Below, one piece after another: positions 10,875 through 23,030 of a stretch of 64,000 nt of DNA. A program made the translations under genes and the position numbers. The number at the start of each line of letters is the position of its first letter. The first letter of the stretch is position 1. The stretch is from Mugil cephalus (taxonomy: Eukaryota; Chordata; Actinopteri; Mugiliformes; Mugilidae), in assembly GCF_022458985.1 (NCBI RefSeq), contig NC_061789.1:11934175-11998174 (forward strand), given 5' to 3'. Under the pieces are notes generated by a model. That model was not told the DNA's origin, made no database searches, and was given only the letters and a program-made list of their open reading frames with translations.

Positions 10875-13800
10875 ATGCCCATCCCTCCCCCTCCTCCTCC
10901 TCCACCAGGGGGACCCCCTCCTCCCCCCACCTTCAGCCAGGTGAGGAGCTGCATCATCATCATCATCATCGGCTCAGTTAAAAAACACAACAGTGATGTT
11001 TAAAGTCTGAAAATATTAGATATCCCAAGAAACCGATTGTCATTTTATTGTCTCGATAGTCAATAATCAAAACTCCGGTGGTGTTATTCCCCCTCTCCCC
11101 CCCCTCAGGCCAACACCACCCCTCCGAAGCTGAGCAGAGACGAGGCCAAAGGTCGCGGCGCTCTGCTGTCCGACATCTGCAAAGGCACCAGGTTGAAGAA
11201 GGTGGCGGTGGTGAACGACCGCAGCGCCCCGCTGCTCGACAGTAAGAGCCAAACACCAAAGAGCCAAACACCTCCCACAGAGCACCCATACATTCGTTTA
11301 TACCAATACCTACACCAGCAACAGAGCCAGCCTAAACAGCAGGGGGCGCCGTCTGAGGAGCAGAAGAAGACAGCCGGAGATAAGAGCCCTGCTCTGGCGC
11401 TAGAGAGTAAGACAATCTTCTGATACTAGAGGCTGACTGTAGGAGTTTAAACAGCCGCCATGTTTCCTGTCCACGGGTCGGTGGGTTGGGGGGCGGGGTT
11501 ATCAGCTGATTGACAGCTGCTCGTTTTATTAGTTCGTAGATCGACGTGGAACGATGCCCTGACGACATGCTGTCAGGACGTTTTTTGTATGTTGTTCGCA
11601 GGGTTAGGTTTGAAAAAAAAGAAAGAGACACTGTTCCTAAAATCCCACAGAGGCCGTTTCTTGCTGCCTTTTGTTAGAAATCTTGCCGCGGTCTTGTGAG
11701 ACTGCGCAACAGGATTAGTCCATGTGTGATGAGATCCAAAAAGGAGGAGGGGAGGCTGCCAGAAAAGACCTGGACTAAATAAAAACCACGTGAAAGATGT
11801 GAAACTGGACATAAAATCTTGTGGAAATGCAGCAGAGCTTGAAAAAAAAACAACGATGAGAAATCAGTTTTTCGAAACTGAAATAACTCTAAATATATCG
11901 ATATCAGCAGCTGTAGCCTGTGACCAATAGCCTCACACTTTAACCACGGTGACAAATAAAAGACAAGTCCTTTTTTAGCTACACTATCGGACACATCAGC
12001 CGATCAGAGTCAGTGATCACATGACCAGAAACAGGAGAACACACACATACGGTCAGACATCATTAAACAGAAACATTTTCACATTTCAGAGCATCAGATT
12101 CTGAGCTTCCTGCTTGTTCATGTTTCTTTTTAATGTCCATGTTTTGCTGTTTGTGTCTTTAACGTTTCTTCTTTGTCTCTCTCTCCGCGGGTCTCTGATG
12201 AGCTCGGGTTAACTGGGTTATAATGTTCAGAGGCAGATCGCGCACAGTTGTGTGCAGTGAGGTGGACAGGTGACGGAGCGGCTGGTTAAACTCGCCCTGC
12301 AGCTTGCTGCTGATGCACTCGTCATGCTTGCTGCTGTGAATTGCAGCGTCTGCCGTCCACTTTCAGGCTGCCCAGAGTTTCAGGCTTGTCTCTATTCGCC
12401 AGACGTGTTTTTTACACACGGAGCTTCGGCTCATTTGAGTCTGAGACGGGTTCAAACGTGACGGATGAAACGGGTCCCGTCAGTTTCAGAGTTAGTTTAT
12501 TTTATTAGTTTTGTATTAATCCCGGTACATCATCATGTGTGTGGTTTATGTCCACAAACATGGCGGCATTGCTGAACGCTGTCATTTTATCCGTAGTTTT
12601 CTCTCCAGTGTCACATTAGAGGAACATTTGTGCAAATGTGTCGGCGAAACTCTGAGCGGCCTCGCAGCGAAGCAACTGAGCTAACGCGTTAGCATGCCAG
12701 CTAGCATCAGAAACGCCACGTGTCCTAATGATGCTAACGGCTTCATCCAACGCTGATGAGCAGCTTCGAGGCTCAGCTCACTTCCTGTTTTCGCTGCAGA
12801 GTGTGACGCCCCGGTGGACGGCAGACGTCTGAGCATCCTGCTGCTTTTCGCTCCTGGAGGACTGTTAAAACGACGCTTTTATTAATGTCGTCGGTAAAAA
12901 AAACACGGACAGAAGGCTGTGTCAGATGTGACCTGCTGTCCTTGAGCAGCTTATTCTCTCTTCCTAATTAACAATTTGGCTCAGAAATGAAGTGACTTCC
13001 TCTAAGGAGAGCTGCCGCAGGAATGAACATGACATTTAATTTCAGAGCTGGAGCAGATTTGTTCATTTCTTTAAATCAGTTCAGAGTCGGTAGTGATCGG
13101 TTTCTGACGACAATTGATCACATTGATCATCCGAAATCAGATGTGCTGCTGCTTTTCCCTCTGGTCTGCGTTATAGATCTAATGATTGATGGTCCAGCCC
13201 TGACAGACAAATGTGTCAGCAGAGTTGTGATTGATTATTGATCAGCTGTGATGTCGTAATCATAATGACTGTGTTTGTTTGTTGTGCTGTCGATGACGTC
13301 GTCGGAGCTTCGTGGGAGCGTAAACACTTCATTTAAATTTAATCTCTCGTCTCATCTCACCCCACCTCACCTCCGCCTGTCGTAGTCACCTGACCTCACC
13401 CGCATCCCGCCTCACACTAACCCATCTGTTCGGTGATGTCATCGTACTGTCGCCACGCTGTCAGTGTAGACTGGTGATGTCAGGAGGCGGGGCCCTCATT
13501 CACCTGTCCAATGGTTGTGGTTCTCAGAGCCCAAAGGAGGCGGAGCAGGAGCCAATGGGAGCGCAGCCGGGAGTCCGTCGGGTTCGGCTCCGCCAATCGG
13601 AGGCCTGTTCACGGGCGGCGTTCCCAAACTGCGGCCAGTTGGAGGTGAGTGGATTTTTTTGTCGTCTTGTCGCCGTTTCGTTCTGTTCAGTTGTCAGTTG
13701 CGATGTAAACCACGTGACTCCATCTTGCTTGTGGCAGACGGCTCCTCTGGACGCTCTCCCTCCACTCGGGGCGCAGCTCCCCGTCCACCCAGCCATCGCC

Positions 13801-15414
13801 ATGACGACGCGGAAAGCCCGTCTTCTCAGGCAACGTCGCCGATGGAAACCTCTCGCTCCCAACGCCCTTCGCTCCCCAACCTGTCCTCCTCTCCCTCCGC
13901 CTCCTCCCCCTCCTCGGCCGCCTCCTCCCCCTGCACTGGCATGAAGCACTCCTCCTCCGCTCCACCTCCTCCTCCGCCCCTCTGTCGCAGAGGCAACGCC
14001 CCCTCTCCTCCCTCCTCCTCTTACAACAGAGAGAAGCCCCTGCCCCCGACCCCTAACAACACCCCGCCGCTCCCTTCCAAACCTCCCCCATCCCCCGGCA
14101 ACAGCAGACGCCCGCCCACCTCCGGGGGAAACCCCGCCTCCTCTTCCTCCACCTCTCTGGCCCCGCCCCCTCCACCTTACCGCATCACTAACGGTCCAAC
14201 AGGTGGCGGCGAAGCAGCACCTGAGCTGCCCACGCGCCACAACTCCCTCAGCAACAAGAGGACCGCCCCCTCGCCAGGAGGCCACACCCCCACCAGAGGT
14301 CCAGCCCCTCCGCCCCCCCCAGCTTCACCTACCCCTTCCCAACAAGGTGCCAACAGGCCGCCGCCCCCCGTCAGAGAGGCGCCAGCTAGAGGGACAGGTG
14401 AGGGTTCAACATCATCACTGTTAAACACGCTAAAACACATTATGATGTCATCACAGTGAACTGTTGTGGAGGTTGTTTTAATGATTAATCATGATTAATC
14501 TGATTAATTGAAAACATTTTGACGCAATTAATCCAGATTGATTCTGGACGTCTCTAGCAACACATTTCAGACAGTTTGTTCACATAGAGTTACAAGATTA
14601 AACGCGATTAATAAAGATTAAAACTGATATTTAATCGTGATTAATCAAAATTAATCCACAGCAACATTGTGATTAATGTGTCTAAAATTTTAATCATTTG
14701 ACAGAATTAATTATACATTATATTTAATTTTCTTCCTTATCCTTTATCTCTTCAGCTCCTCCTGTTCCAGTCCAGCCGTCGAGGACCGGCGGTAGAGAAG
14801 CCCCGCCTCCTCCTCCTTACAGGACGCATGGTAGCCCCTCCCTCTCCACTGACCCCCCCACCAGAGGAAAACCTCCCCCTCCTCCAACCCGCACCCCCAC
14901 TGCTCCACCTCCGCCTCCCCCTCCTCTCCGCAACGGGCACTCCTCCTCCTCCTCCTCCTCCATCCCTCGCTCGTTTGTTGGTGAGTTGGCCTCGTCCTCC
15001 CCCCGTCCATCCGTCCGTCCGTCCAGTAGAGGTATTATCAATCAGTTCCTCAGCCTCAGTCTTTTCCTTCATCAGTCCTTTTGTTTTTGTTCAACTTTGA
15101 GATTTTAGAAACGTGTGAATTTAAAGACAGAGGAGTTGAAATATTCTATCCTCTCTCCTCCTTCCTTCGTAGACGATTTTGAGTCCAAGTATTCGTTTCA
15201 TCCTCTGGACGACTTCCCTCCTCCAGACGAGTACCGACACTTCACCAAGATCTACCCCAGCAAGGCCAACCGAGGTCAGACGAGGCCCGACCCTCACTCT
15301 CTGGGACTGTTCTCACCTCTGGCGACATATTCACTGACCACGTGTTTGTTTGTGTGTTTGTTTTCAGTTTCGGTGATGAGAGGAGCTCCTCCGCTGCCTC
15401 CGGTCGGGAGGTGA
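10875..15414 (+). CDS. wipf2: WAS/WASL-interacting protein family member 2 (WIRE/WICH)
   Basis: Exons 10875-10940, 11109-11241, 13528-13644, 13738-14397, 14756-14980, 15173-15274, 15368-15414 give 449 residues (human about 440). WIPF2 binds actin and N-WASP and steers Arp2/3-driven actin assembly downstream of growth-factor receptors. The start is [13 protein letters not shown], as in the family. Exon 2 holds the WH2 actin-binding motif (GRGALLSDICKGTRLKKV). Exons 3-5 are Pro/Ser-rich, with profilin and SH3 ligand stretches such as MKHSSSAPPPPPP and YNREKPLPPTP, both conserved in WIPF2. Exons 5-6 hold the WASP WH1-binding tail (FVDDFESKYSFHPLDDFP and EYRHFTKIYPSK). The C-terminus is RGAPPLPPVGR. 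Exon 2 has a second in-phase donor downstream (see 11242-11406). Family assignment is firm, and WIPF2 rather than WIPF1 is favoured by the exon 2 and tail sequence. Confidence 0.95.
11242..11406 (+). other. wipf2: Possible alternative 3' extension of wipf2 exon 2
   Basis: The primary donor after 11241 is GTAAGA. A second GTAAGA follows 11406. The 165 bases between are fully open in the wipf2 frame and leave the phase unchanged, so use of the distal donor would insert 55 residues (SKSQTPKSQTPPTEHPYIR at the start). Human WIPF proteins lack this segment as far as I recall. The open frame and matching donors are seen; usage is inferred. Confidence 0.4.
11407..13527 (+). other. wipf2: wipf2 intron 2 body
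   Basis: This long intron contains unique sequence with several TTAGC/GCTAGC-type strings near 12660-12750. No open frame with a recognisable domain, no RNA gene and no clear transposon ends were seen. Confidence 0.5.
14462..14720. repeat. ATTAATC-rich degenerate repeat in wipf2 intron 4
   Basis: The motif GATTAAT/ATTAATC recurs more than ten times in both orientations, including a CGCGATTAAT form near 14607. This looks like a decayed interspersed repeat rather than a simple tandem array. The family was not identified. Confidence 0.45.
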
Positions 15415-17179
15415 ACCAGGAGCAACCGCCACACGCCCCAACCGCACATTCACACGCACACACATTCCCCGTTTGACGTCTGCAGCTTCGTCATCCTCGC
15501 CTTCTCCATCGCCGCCTCATCTATTCTCACAGCTAACCGGCTGAGGAGAGGTCTGACGGACGGACTGGACCAATCGGGGGACAGACAGAGAGAGAGACGG
15601 GCATGACGACCTCTGGAGAAGTTTAAAAGGACCGCGCGGTTCAGGTCCCTGAACGCGTCTTCAGAGCAAATGTGAAGCGAAACGAGGCTCCACCTCTTTC
15701 TTTTTTGTCCGTTTTTAATTTTTGCACCTGCACTTTTAGTTTTTTCGAGATGGCCGCTCAGAAGCTGTGGAGCCGGACGCGTGAACGAGACGAGTTTGTG
15801 ACGCGCGGTCGACGTGTACAAGCAACACTATAAATAACAGTTCAACACTCAATGATCGTCTGTTAGTTTAAGTGAAGATTTGAAGGTAACCTGACAAACT
15901 AAGTGATCCGTTAAGTCAATTGCGAAGTTAATTTGAAAGACGTTTAATTTACTTCCTTAAATGTTGAGCTACTCCTTTAAAGAGCTCTGTGTGAACCACG
16001 GAGACAAACTGAACTCAGAGACCTGGATCCGGATCACAGGGTCTGTAACCTGGACTGAAGGTGGTCATGTTTGATGGTGAACGTGTGGATGAAGGATGAA
16101 GGATGAAGACACTGTAAATACTCATCTGCTTCATCATCATCATCATCATCATCATCATCGTCATTGAACTCACCTGCTGAAGTCAGTTTGTGAACAGGTC
16201 GAGTCTTTAAGTGCCAAGAAGAGAAACTCACCTGAGGACAGCTGACTACTCCTGCTGCAGGTCGGTTCGTACCACGTTGGTGAACTGTGGGGGGGGGGTC
16301 ACACTAGAAGTCTTCCGCCTGCAGCAGGACTCCTCCTTCCTCTAACTACAAACTCAACTTGTTGCATGTCTTCTTTGTGTGTGTGTGTGTGTGTATGGAA
16401 GCAGCGTCACAGCGTCTCCTTGGTTTCGCCACACACACAGTGTTAAATAATTACCCATGATTCCCGGCGCCTGGAAGCTGTTGCAGCAGGAACGTCGGGG
16501 GGTCCAAGTTTAAAGTCAGAAGAATCGGAAGCTAATGATCGTTGATCAGTTCATGTCATCGTCTTAACTGATGAAAGTTTTCTAACGTTGTCTTCGCTGC
16601 ACGTCTCTGCCTGAAGTCATGCTGTTGTTTTCAGAGTTGGGTTTTAATCACGTAACCGAGCACTTTCTTTTCACTTTTATTCATGTTTTGCTGTCGACAG
16701 TGATTCCAGCTCAAACGGCCTCGTCCGTGTTGTTCGTTTATTGTCGGGGCTTTTCTTCTTCTCTGGATTCAGCCACAGTGCGACTTCATCCTGCGTTTAA
16801 TTTGCTGCCAGGCTCCATTTAAAAAAATCTCCTCATTTTACTCTCATTACAGCTCAGGAGCAGCTGTGGCTCTTTGAGTTGCACATGTGCAGTTGGTGCA
16901 TTTTTAACTCCAACAGGAAACCCCTCCACATCCTCCTCCTCCTTTTCCTCCCCCGTCTTCCTCCCCCCGTCTGTTTTGCCTTACAAACTGTAAATCTCTT
17001 CAGTTAGAATCTGTAGACGTTCCCGTTAACAGCTGATCTAATGTGACTTACTGCTGCGGGACGGACTGTCACGCTGATGGTGTCGAACTGTCCTGCAGCC
17101 GTGGGATGGACGCTCTTTCCGTCCCACTTTAACAGCATGCTCTCTCTCTGTTACTCTAACTGCAGCTGTCTGAAATAAA
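15415..17179 (+). other. wipf2: wipf2 3' UTR
   Basis: The sequence after the stop runs to a canonical AATAAA at 17174-17179. It includes a (CAT)n run at about 16131-16160 and a short (GT)n near 16376-16394. The polyadenylation site is inferred from the signal. Confidence 0.5.
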
Positions 17180-18080
17180 CTTATCAGTTACAGACTCTCT
17201 TCTGTTTCATCACTTCATTCTCTCCGGTGACACCTCGGCGAGTCAGCGCGGCCCTTATCCTCCTACACGTTTAATCATCGTTAGTTATAGGAGACATGGA
17301 GTCAAAAACTGAGTTATATATAATATATTCACCTTTAATGTTGATTGTAACTGCAATACAACTTATTTCTCTAAAGGAGATTTTTTTTTTTTGAATATAT
17401 TATTTTCTCTTTTTTACCAAAAAATAGAAAAACATGCTTTCAAAATAGGTTTGCAGCACCTGACATTGTTTAATGAAGTATTTGAAATAATTATAAGAAA
17501 GACATAATCTATACGAGGATATATACAATAACCAAAGTAGCGCACACACACAAAAAAAGAAAACCTGAGAGGGGATCCAAATGTTAGTCAGTACAGGAAA
17601 AAAATACTGAAAATGAAAAATAATATTAATAAATTAGTCTTTGCCATTTAAAGCAGCCAGGTATATTTTAGTTAATACTAAATATTTGCACACATAATCC
17701 ATTTTGCAGCTAAAAATCTAAACGTCATTGAGTTTAGCTCCAAAACGTTTTATTAAAAAGTTAGTTCTTCATTAATGAATGAGGTATATTAAAGGAAAAT
17801 GATAACTTTATTAAAATAAAACACGGTTTGTACTTTTGTCTAAGGTAGGAAGCTGCAGTTTTGTCTTTGAACGCGAGGGGGCAGACCTCAGTTTTCTCCT
17901 TTGTGGTTTTACCGGAAGCACGTGATTTCATAGAGAGGAAGAAAACACACGGGTTCCCGCATGTGTGCAAACTGTGCTTGCTACATGTCGAGAAAAATCA
18001 TTAAAAGTCAAAATTAAATTCATAGTTTCCTGTAGGGACTCTGGTGTCGCTGCCGGTAAAACAAATAAAACAAAAAAAAC
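17180..18080. other. wipf2-utp18 intergenic region
   Basis: AT-rich sequence with A/T runs and no recognised gene. Its last about 200 bases form the utp18 promoter and 5' UTR. Confidence 0.5.
17911..17924 (+). promoter_or_regulatory. utp18: Adjacent ETS and E-box sites upstream of utp18
   Basis: ACCGGAAG (17911-17918) is directly followed by CACGTG (17919-17924), about 157 bases before the utp18 start codon. ETS/GABP and MYC-type E-box sites are common in promoters of ribosome-biogenesis genes. Function is inferred from position. Confidence 0.45.
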
Positions 18081-21000
18081 ATGGAGGACGTCAACGTTAT
18101 CAAGCTGCCGGTGACGGAGAAGAAACAACCGGCGAAGAAGAGGTCTCGACCACCGAAGATAAAGTTAAACCCCGAGGAAGAAGAGGATATACGGCAGAGT
18201 AACGCGAAGAGGCTGTCGGTGCTGGGAGAGGAGGACACATCGGTGAAGGCCCTGGAGCAGCTGGTGTTCGGAGCTGAGGATGAGCTGCTGGAGAGACTCG
18301 TGGAGGTGATGTTCTCACCAGGGGTCATTCAAAAATCTGCCAATTTACGGTTCTCTTACTAACTGGCAGGAGTATAGTGGTCTGAGAACAAAATAAAGTA
18401 ACTCCCGACAATCCTCTGCCACTTTTGTCAAAATCGGCTCTCTAACTTACACCCTGCGACATTTAAATATTGTCAATCTAAGCAGAGTGCAAGGATCTAT
18501 TTAAAGTTACTTTTTTCTTCTTCACTGGCATAAATATGTTTGTTTGAAGAAAATTTTTAACTTCATAATATACGTCAGGTCTTTTGACTGATTCTTCTCA
18601 GTGTTTATTCTCCCCAAATATTTATGAGAAGTCAATATTAACAGTTTGCTGGTTCGTTGCAAACGGTTCCTTAACAGGCTCCATTTTAAATGTTATTACT
18701 TTTATATTGTCATGCTTATGTACAGCACTGTCAGTCTGAAATCAAAATTTGGTATTTTAAAAGCATTTTTAGGTCTTTCAAATAAATCCAGCTCTCAAAT
18801 GATCCTCAAACGACACTTGATGTGAATGAGTTTTAGTTTGAACGGTGATAGTTTGGTGTGTTGGATACAGCTGGTGTTCCACTGCAGCGTTTCATCACCG
18901 ACAAGCTGATGCAGGTGTTTTCATAGAAATGAAGCTTCACTGATGATCACTTGGTGCGTAGATCAGCCTTAAACGTGGTTTCCTGTTGCTTAGCCGGAGG
19001 ACGAGGCGCAGACTGGATCTCTGCTGCTGGAGGACGAAGATGAGGAGGCGGCGGAGTCGGAGGAGGACGACGAAAACGAGTCCGGGCTGCAGCTGCAAAG
19101 ATCCAAAACAGCTGCCTGGGTGGACGAGGACGACGAGCTGGAAGAAGAGTGAGTGTGAAAAATGATTTTTTTTTTGTTTTTTTCTTGCTTAGACAAAACC
19201 GTCCTCATAAAACCTGTTCAGAAACGCAATAAAATAACGGTTTGTGCTTCAGGGTGGACATGAATCATCGTTACCGTAGAAACCTGATGAAAGGAGAGGC
19301 CGAGTCCACCATGTCTAAACAGAAGCTGCAGCAGAGGATGAGGGAGCAGTGAGTACACACACACACACACCTGAACTTATGTGAACACACCTGAACACAC
19401 GTGTGTGTGTCCAGGTTCCAGAAGTCGATGGGAGGAGCTCCATCGTGGGCAGAGATCAGTGTCCAGAAGAAGAGGAAGAAGAGAGGTAGGATTTCATACA
19501 TAATTCTGCTTTTGAATGTTTTGTCGTTCGGTTTAAACTTAAACTTTGTGTTCCTGAAGCTGCAGATGATGAAGAAGACGAAGACGAGGAGGAGGAAGAC
19601 GACCTGCTGAGGAGGACGGGGAACTTTGTGGCGTCTTCGGACCGTCTGCCCAGCGGCATCCTGAGGGTCAGTGAGCTGCCGCCCTTCATCGATCCAACTA
19701 ATCAACAAGTGGTAGAGTTCGTCCTTGGTTTTATCAACACAAACTCACCCGCATCTCTGCTGTTTTCCAGATGAAGAAGTGTCTCCACGCCAACAGCGCC
19801 CGTCCATCCGACGACAAACTGACCACGGTCCAGTTTCACCCCTCCGCTCAGGTTGTCATGACGGCGGGCCTCGACCAGTCCGTCTCCCTCTTCCAGGTAC
19901 ACTACAGTCGGCCGCCCCGGCAGCAGAGACTCGAGACGTGTTCGGGGGAAACGATGACACGACTTTAACTCTGGCTCCTCTTCAGGTGGACGGAAAGACG
20001 AACCCGAAGATCCAGAGCATCCACCTGGAGAAGTTCCCCGTCCACAAAGCTCAGTTCAGCGTGGACGGCGAGACGGTGATCGCCACCAGCCTGAAGAACA
20101 AGATGTTCTACCTGTACGACATGATGGAGGGACGGGTGACGCCTGTTCACACCGTCAGAGGTCAGCGTCGCTCCTCGCTGGGTCCGTGAGCCTTTCGGGA
20201 TTTCACAATAAAAGCCTGTTTTGTTTGTCACCAGGTCTGAACGAAGCCAGAGTGAAGGAGTTCTCGGTGTGTCCTGACGGTGGCGGTCTGCTGCTCTCCG
20301 GGACCAACGGATACTTGCACCTGCTCACGCTCAAGGTGACTTCTTCTTCTGTGGTGCGTTAGCATAACGTTGTAGACGCTTGAAAAAGACTAAACGTGCG
20401 TGTGTGTGTGTGTGTGTTCAGACTAAGGAGGTGGTCCGCAGCATGAAGATAAACGGTAACATCTGTGGCGTCGCCTTCTCTCACGATGGCGGCAAAATCT
20501 TCACAAACTCAGGTCAGTTCACACCTTCGTGAAAGTATGTGATGTCGCCGACGTCAACTTCCTGTCAGACGTGTGATGGATCTGTGTGTGTGTTTATGCA
20601 GAGGAGGGGGAGGTGTACGTGTGGGACGTCCGCAGCAGCCGCTGCATCAACAGGTTTACAGATGACGGCTGCGTGAGGGGAACGTCCATCGCCGCCTCTC
20701 CAAACGGACAGTACCTGGCCTGCGGGTAAGACACGCCCCCCCAGGCCCGTCCTGCTCTCTGATTGGCCGAGATCTCCACGACATACAGAGGTGGTAATAA
20801 CTCTGTTTGTCTGCCAGCTCTCAGTCAGGCGTGGTCAACATCTACTCCCAGGAGGCGTGTCTCAACTCGACCAGTCCGAAGCCCCTGAAAGCCGTGATGA
20901 ACCTGCTGACCTCGGCGACCGCCCTCGCCTTCAACCCTTCCTCCGAGATCATGGCCGTCGGCTCGCGAGCAGAGGACGAGGCCGTGCGGCTGGTAAGACG

Positions 21001-21886
21001 AAGAAGAAGATGATGATGATGATGATGATGAAAAAGAATAAGAACGTTAACATTTCCCCCGTCTCCTCAGGTGCACATGCCCAGCCTCACCGTCTTCTCC
21101 AACTTCCCCATCGCTAAGAGGAAGTTTATTTACCGGGCCAGCTGCCTCGACTTCTCCCCACACAGCGGCTTCTTCTCATTGGCTAACAACAAAGGCAAAG
21201 CCCCCCTCTTCAGGTGAGCCAATCAGCTCCTGTTCTGTTCTCATAGTTTATACTGAGGCTGTAGACAACAACAACAACAGCGTCTATGCAGTCAGAGCTT
21301 CAACACTAATAGAGCTAAAACCATTAGCATTCAAAAACTAATGTGAACATCTCAGCAGTTAGCATTTAGTTTATTCTCTCTTAGGACGACACTATCTGTG
21401 TTTCCATTACAGTTTAAGGTAAAATAAAAGTGATATTTTGGGAATTTTGATAAAGTACAATTGCGCTTTATACGTGTTTCCATTGAAAAGTGTTTTCGCA
21501 AATTAGCTGTAACATCTGGTGATATCCCATAATTCTCTTTAAGGAATATTGAACTGGTCACATGACCCCCCCCACCCCAACCCCATCCCCCCACCCCCCA
21601 CGTCATTTCCATTGCGATATCGACTTTTATATCGATACGTCTGGAAAAATGAGCTCATGAGAGAGTAAAAGTGTTTTAGCGATATCAGACATGTAGGCGT
21701 TTCCATTACCAGTTTCTTATTGCGATAATTAGGTTGTGTTCATTTCTAGGGGTAATGGAAACACAGCGAGTGGCTCCTCGTATGACTCTTCTCGCATCAT
21801 CTCTTAGAAGTAATCAGTATTTTGCTGAACACTGATCAGAAAGCTTTATGTTTGTCTCCAGGCTGCTGCATTACAAAGACTTCTGA
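18081..21886 (+). CDS. utp18: U3 snoRNP-associated WD-repeat protein UTP18
   Basis: Thirteen exons: 18081-18305, 18994-19148, 19253-19348, 19415-19485, 19560-19666, 19771-19896, 19986-20160, 20235-20335, 20422-20512, 20602-20725, 20818-20992, 21071-21213, 21862-21886, in phase, 537 residues (human 556). UTP18 is part of the SSU processome and needed for early 18S rRNA processing in the nucleolus. The N-terminus has a basic segment (KKQPAKKRSRPPKIKLNP) and acidic runs. It is followed by the conserved FQKSMGGAPSWAE and RTGNFVASSDRLPSGILRM. The WD40 beta-propeller fills the C-terminal half. Diagnostic matches include VQFHPSAQVVMTAGLDQSVS, VDGKTNPKIQSIHLEKFP, GEVYVWDVRSSRCINRF and the tail LLHYKDF. 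Several C-terminal exons are phase-shifted but splice cleanly. Nothing is missing. Confidence 0.96.
21396..21766. mobile_element. MITE with 15-bp perfect terminal inverted repeats in utp18 intron 12
   Basis: CTGTGTTTCCATTAC at 21396-21410 is matched exactly as its reverse complement at 21752-21766. The interior holds further TTTCCATT and GCGATAT motifs in both orientations, a common subterminal pattern in fish MITEs. The inverted repeat may extend a few bases outward with mismatches (CACT shared on both sides). No coding capacity is present. No clear target-site duplication was found, so superfamily is unassigned. Confidence 0.65.
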
Positions 21887-22166
21887 GCAGAAACTGCGGT
21901 GGCCGAACGTCGACGGGAACATTCATTCAGACTTTTTCTGTCAGTAAATCGCTACTGAACTATAAAGACTAAAGTGGATTTTAACAGACGAGAGCAGGAA
22001 ACCAAAACCAGGACCAGAACCAAAACCAGTCTGGCACAGAGGCCGAAACACGCACGAGACGGAGGTGGACGAAGACGGTGATGATGACGTGACCCACGTG
22101 TTTGATTAATGTCATTTCAGAAAAGAACTGAAACGTTACTATTTGTGATGTGAAAGCAAAAATAAA
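21887..22166 (+). other. utp18: utp18 3' UTR
   Basis: The short 3' UTR ends near the canonical AATAAA at 22161-22166. Confidence 0.65.
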
Positions 22167-22697
22167 ACATTTTCTATTTCTGACTGATTAAACCTTTTAT
22201 CTCAGATCTGCTCTCATTTTCATTTCTTTCACTTTTCACTTTCTCATTAATTTGACATGAAGTTAATTTATAAAAGCTTTTATCAACAGAAAGTATGTAG
22301 ACTACGAGTATTACTTTCAGTTGAAATTTGATCCTCCTAATTTTAGATTTTCCATAGTCATTGTGAGATAAAGTGACTCATGATGTGAAAAGTTACACAA
22401 TGCAGACATCAGGAAGACCAAGTTTAAAACTGGATTCACCACCTGAACCATTCACTCTCACACACACACACACACGCTGAACTTCCATCCCTGTGAGGAC
22501 TCAGTGATCTGTCCTTATATGGTGACCGGCTTGGTTCGGTCCTCGCAGAGATAGACGTGTGTCAATACACACACAACCAGCAGGAATGTCCTCTTTCCTG
22601 TCAGCCCATCTCTTTCAGGTTGAAACACGACAAACACGTCTCACTCCCAGAGCTCAGCAGCTCGGCTTCAAACGATGCATCGAGTCGGCCACTCGAT

Positions 22698-23030
22698 CAG
22701 TCAAAAATCGTTTTAGTTCGAGGGCCACATTCAGCTCAATTTAATCTAAAGTAACATAAGCATATTTTGTTTTAGTGCAAAGGAAACACGTAAATTTGGA
22801 GAATGTTTACATTTAATAAACTATCCTTCAAAAAAAAAAAAGGATAGTAGCTGTTTCCGTTGATAATTTACAGTCTTATGTGTCATTTTTGCACTTTGCA
22901 AATTCAAACACTTTATTTCTAATAATTTACTTGTTCTTCTTTGCACTAAAATGAATGGAAAAAGTCTGGAGATGTCGTTACATGTGTTGTTATGGGGCTG
23001 AATGTGGCCCCCGTACTAAAACAAGTTTGA
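22698..23030. mobile_element. Decayed hAT-type MITE
   Basis: The left part GAGGGCCACATTCAGC (about 22720) recurs inverted near 22997-23012 (GCTGAATGTGGCCC). Both sides are followed outward by GTTTTAG..CAAA-like sequence, resembling the termini of the better-kept copy at 45505-45782. The ends are degraded, with no target duplication visible. The element is non-coding. Confidence 0.5.

Noticed and set aside
13524-14285. Long minus-strand open frame opposite wipf2 exon 4
   Set aside because: It is the antisense shadow of a Pro/Ser-rich coding exon. The product is Arg/Gly-rich with no domain, and the plus-strand frame is clearly the real gene.
22077-22135. TGATGATGA followed by CTGA in utp18 3' UTR
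   Set aside because: Exonic location, no stem, and the C-box-like part is a short GAT repeat.
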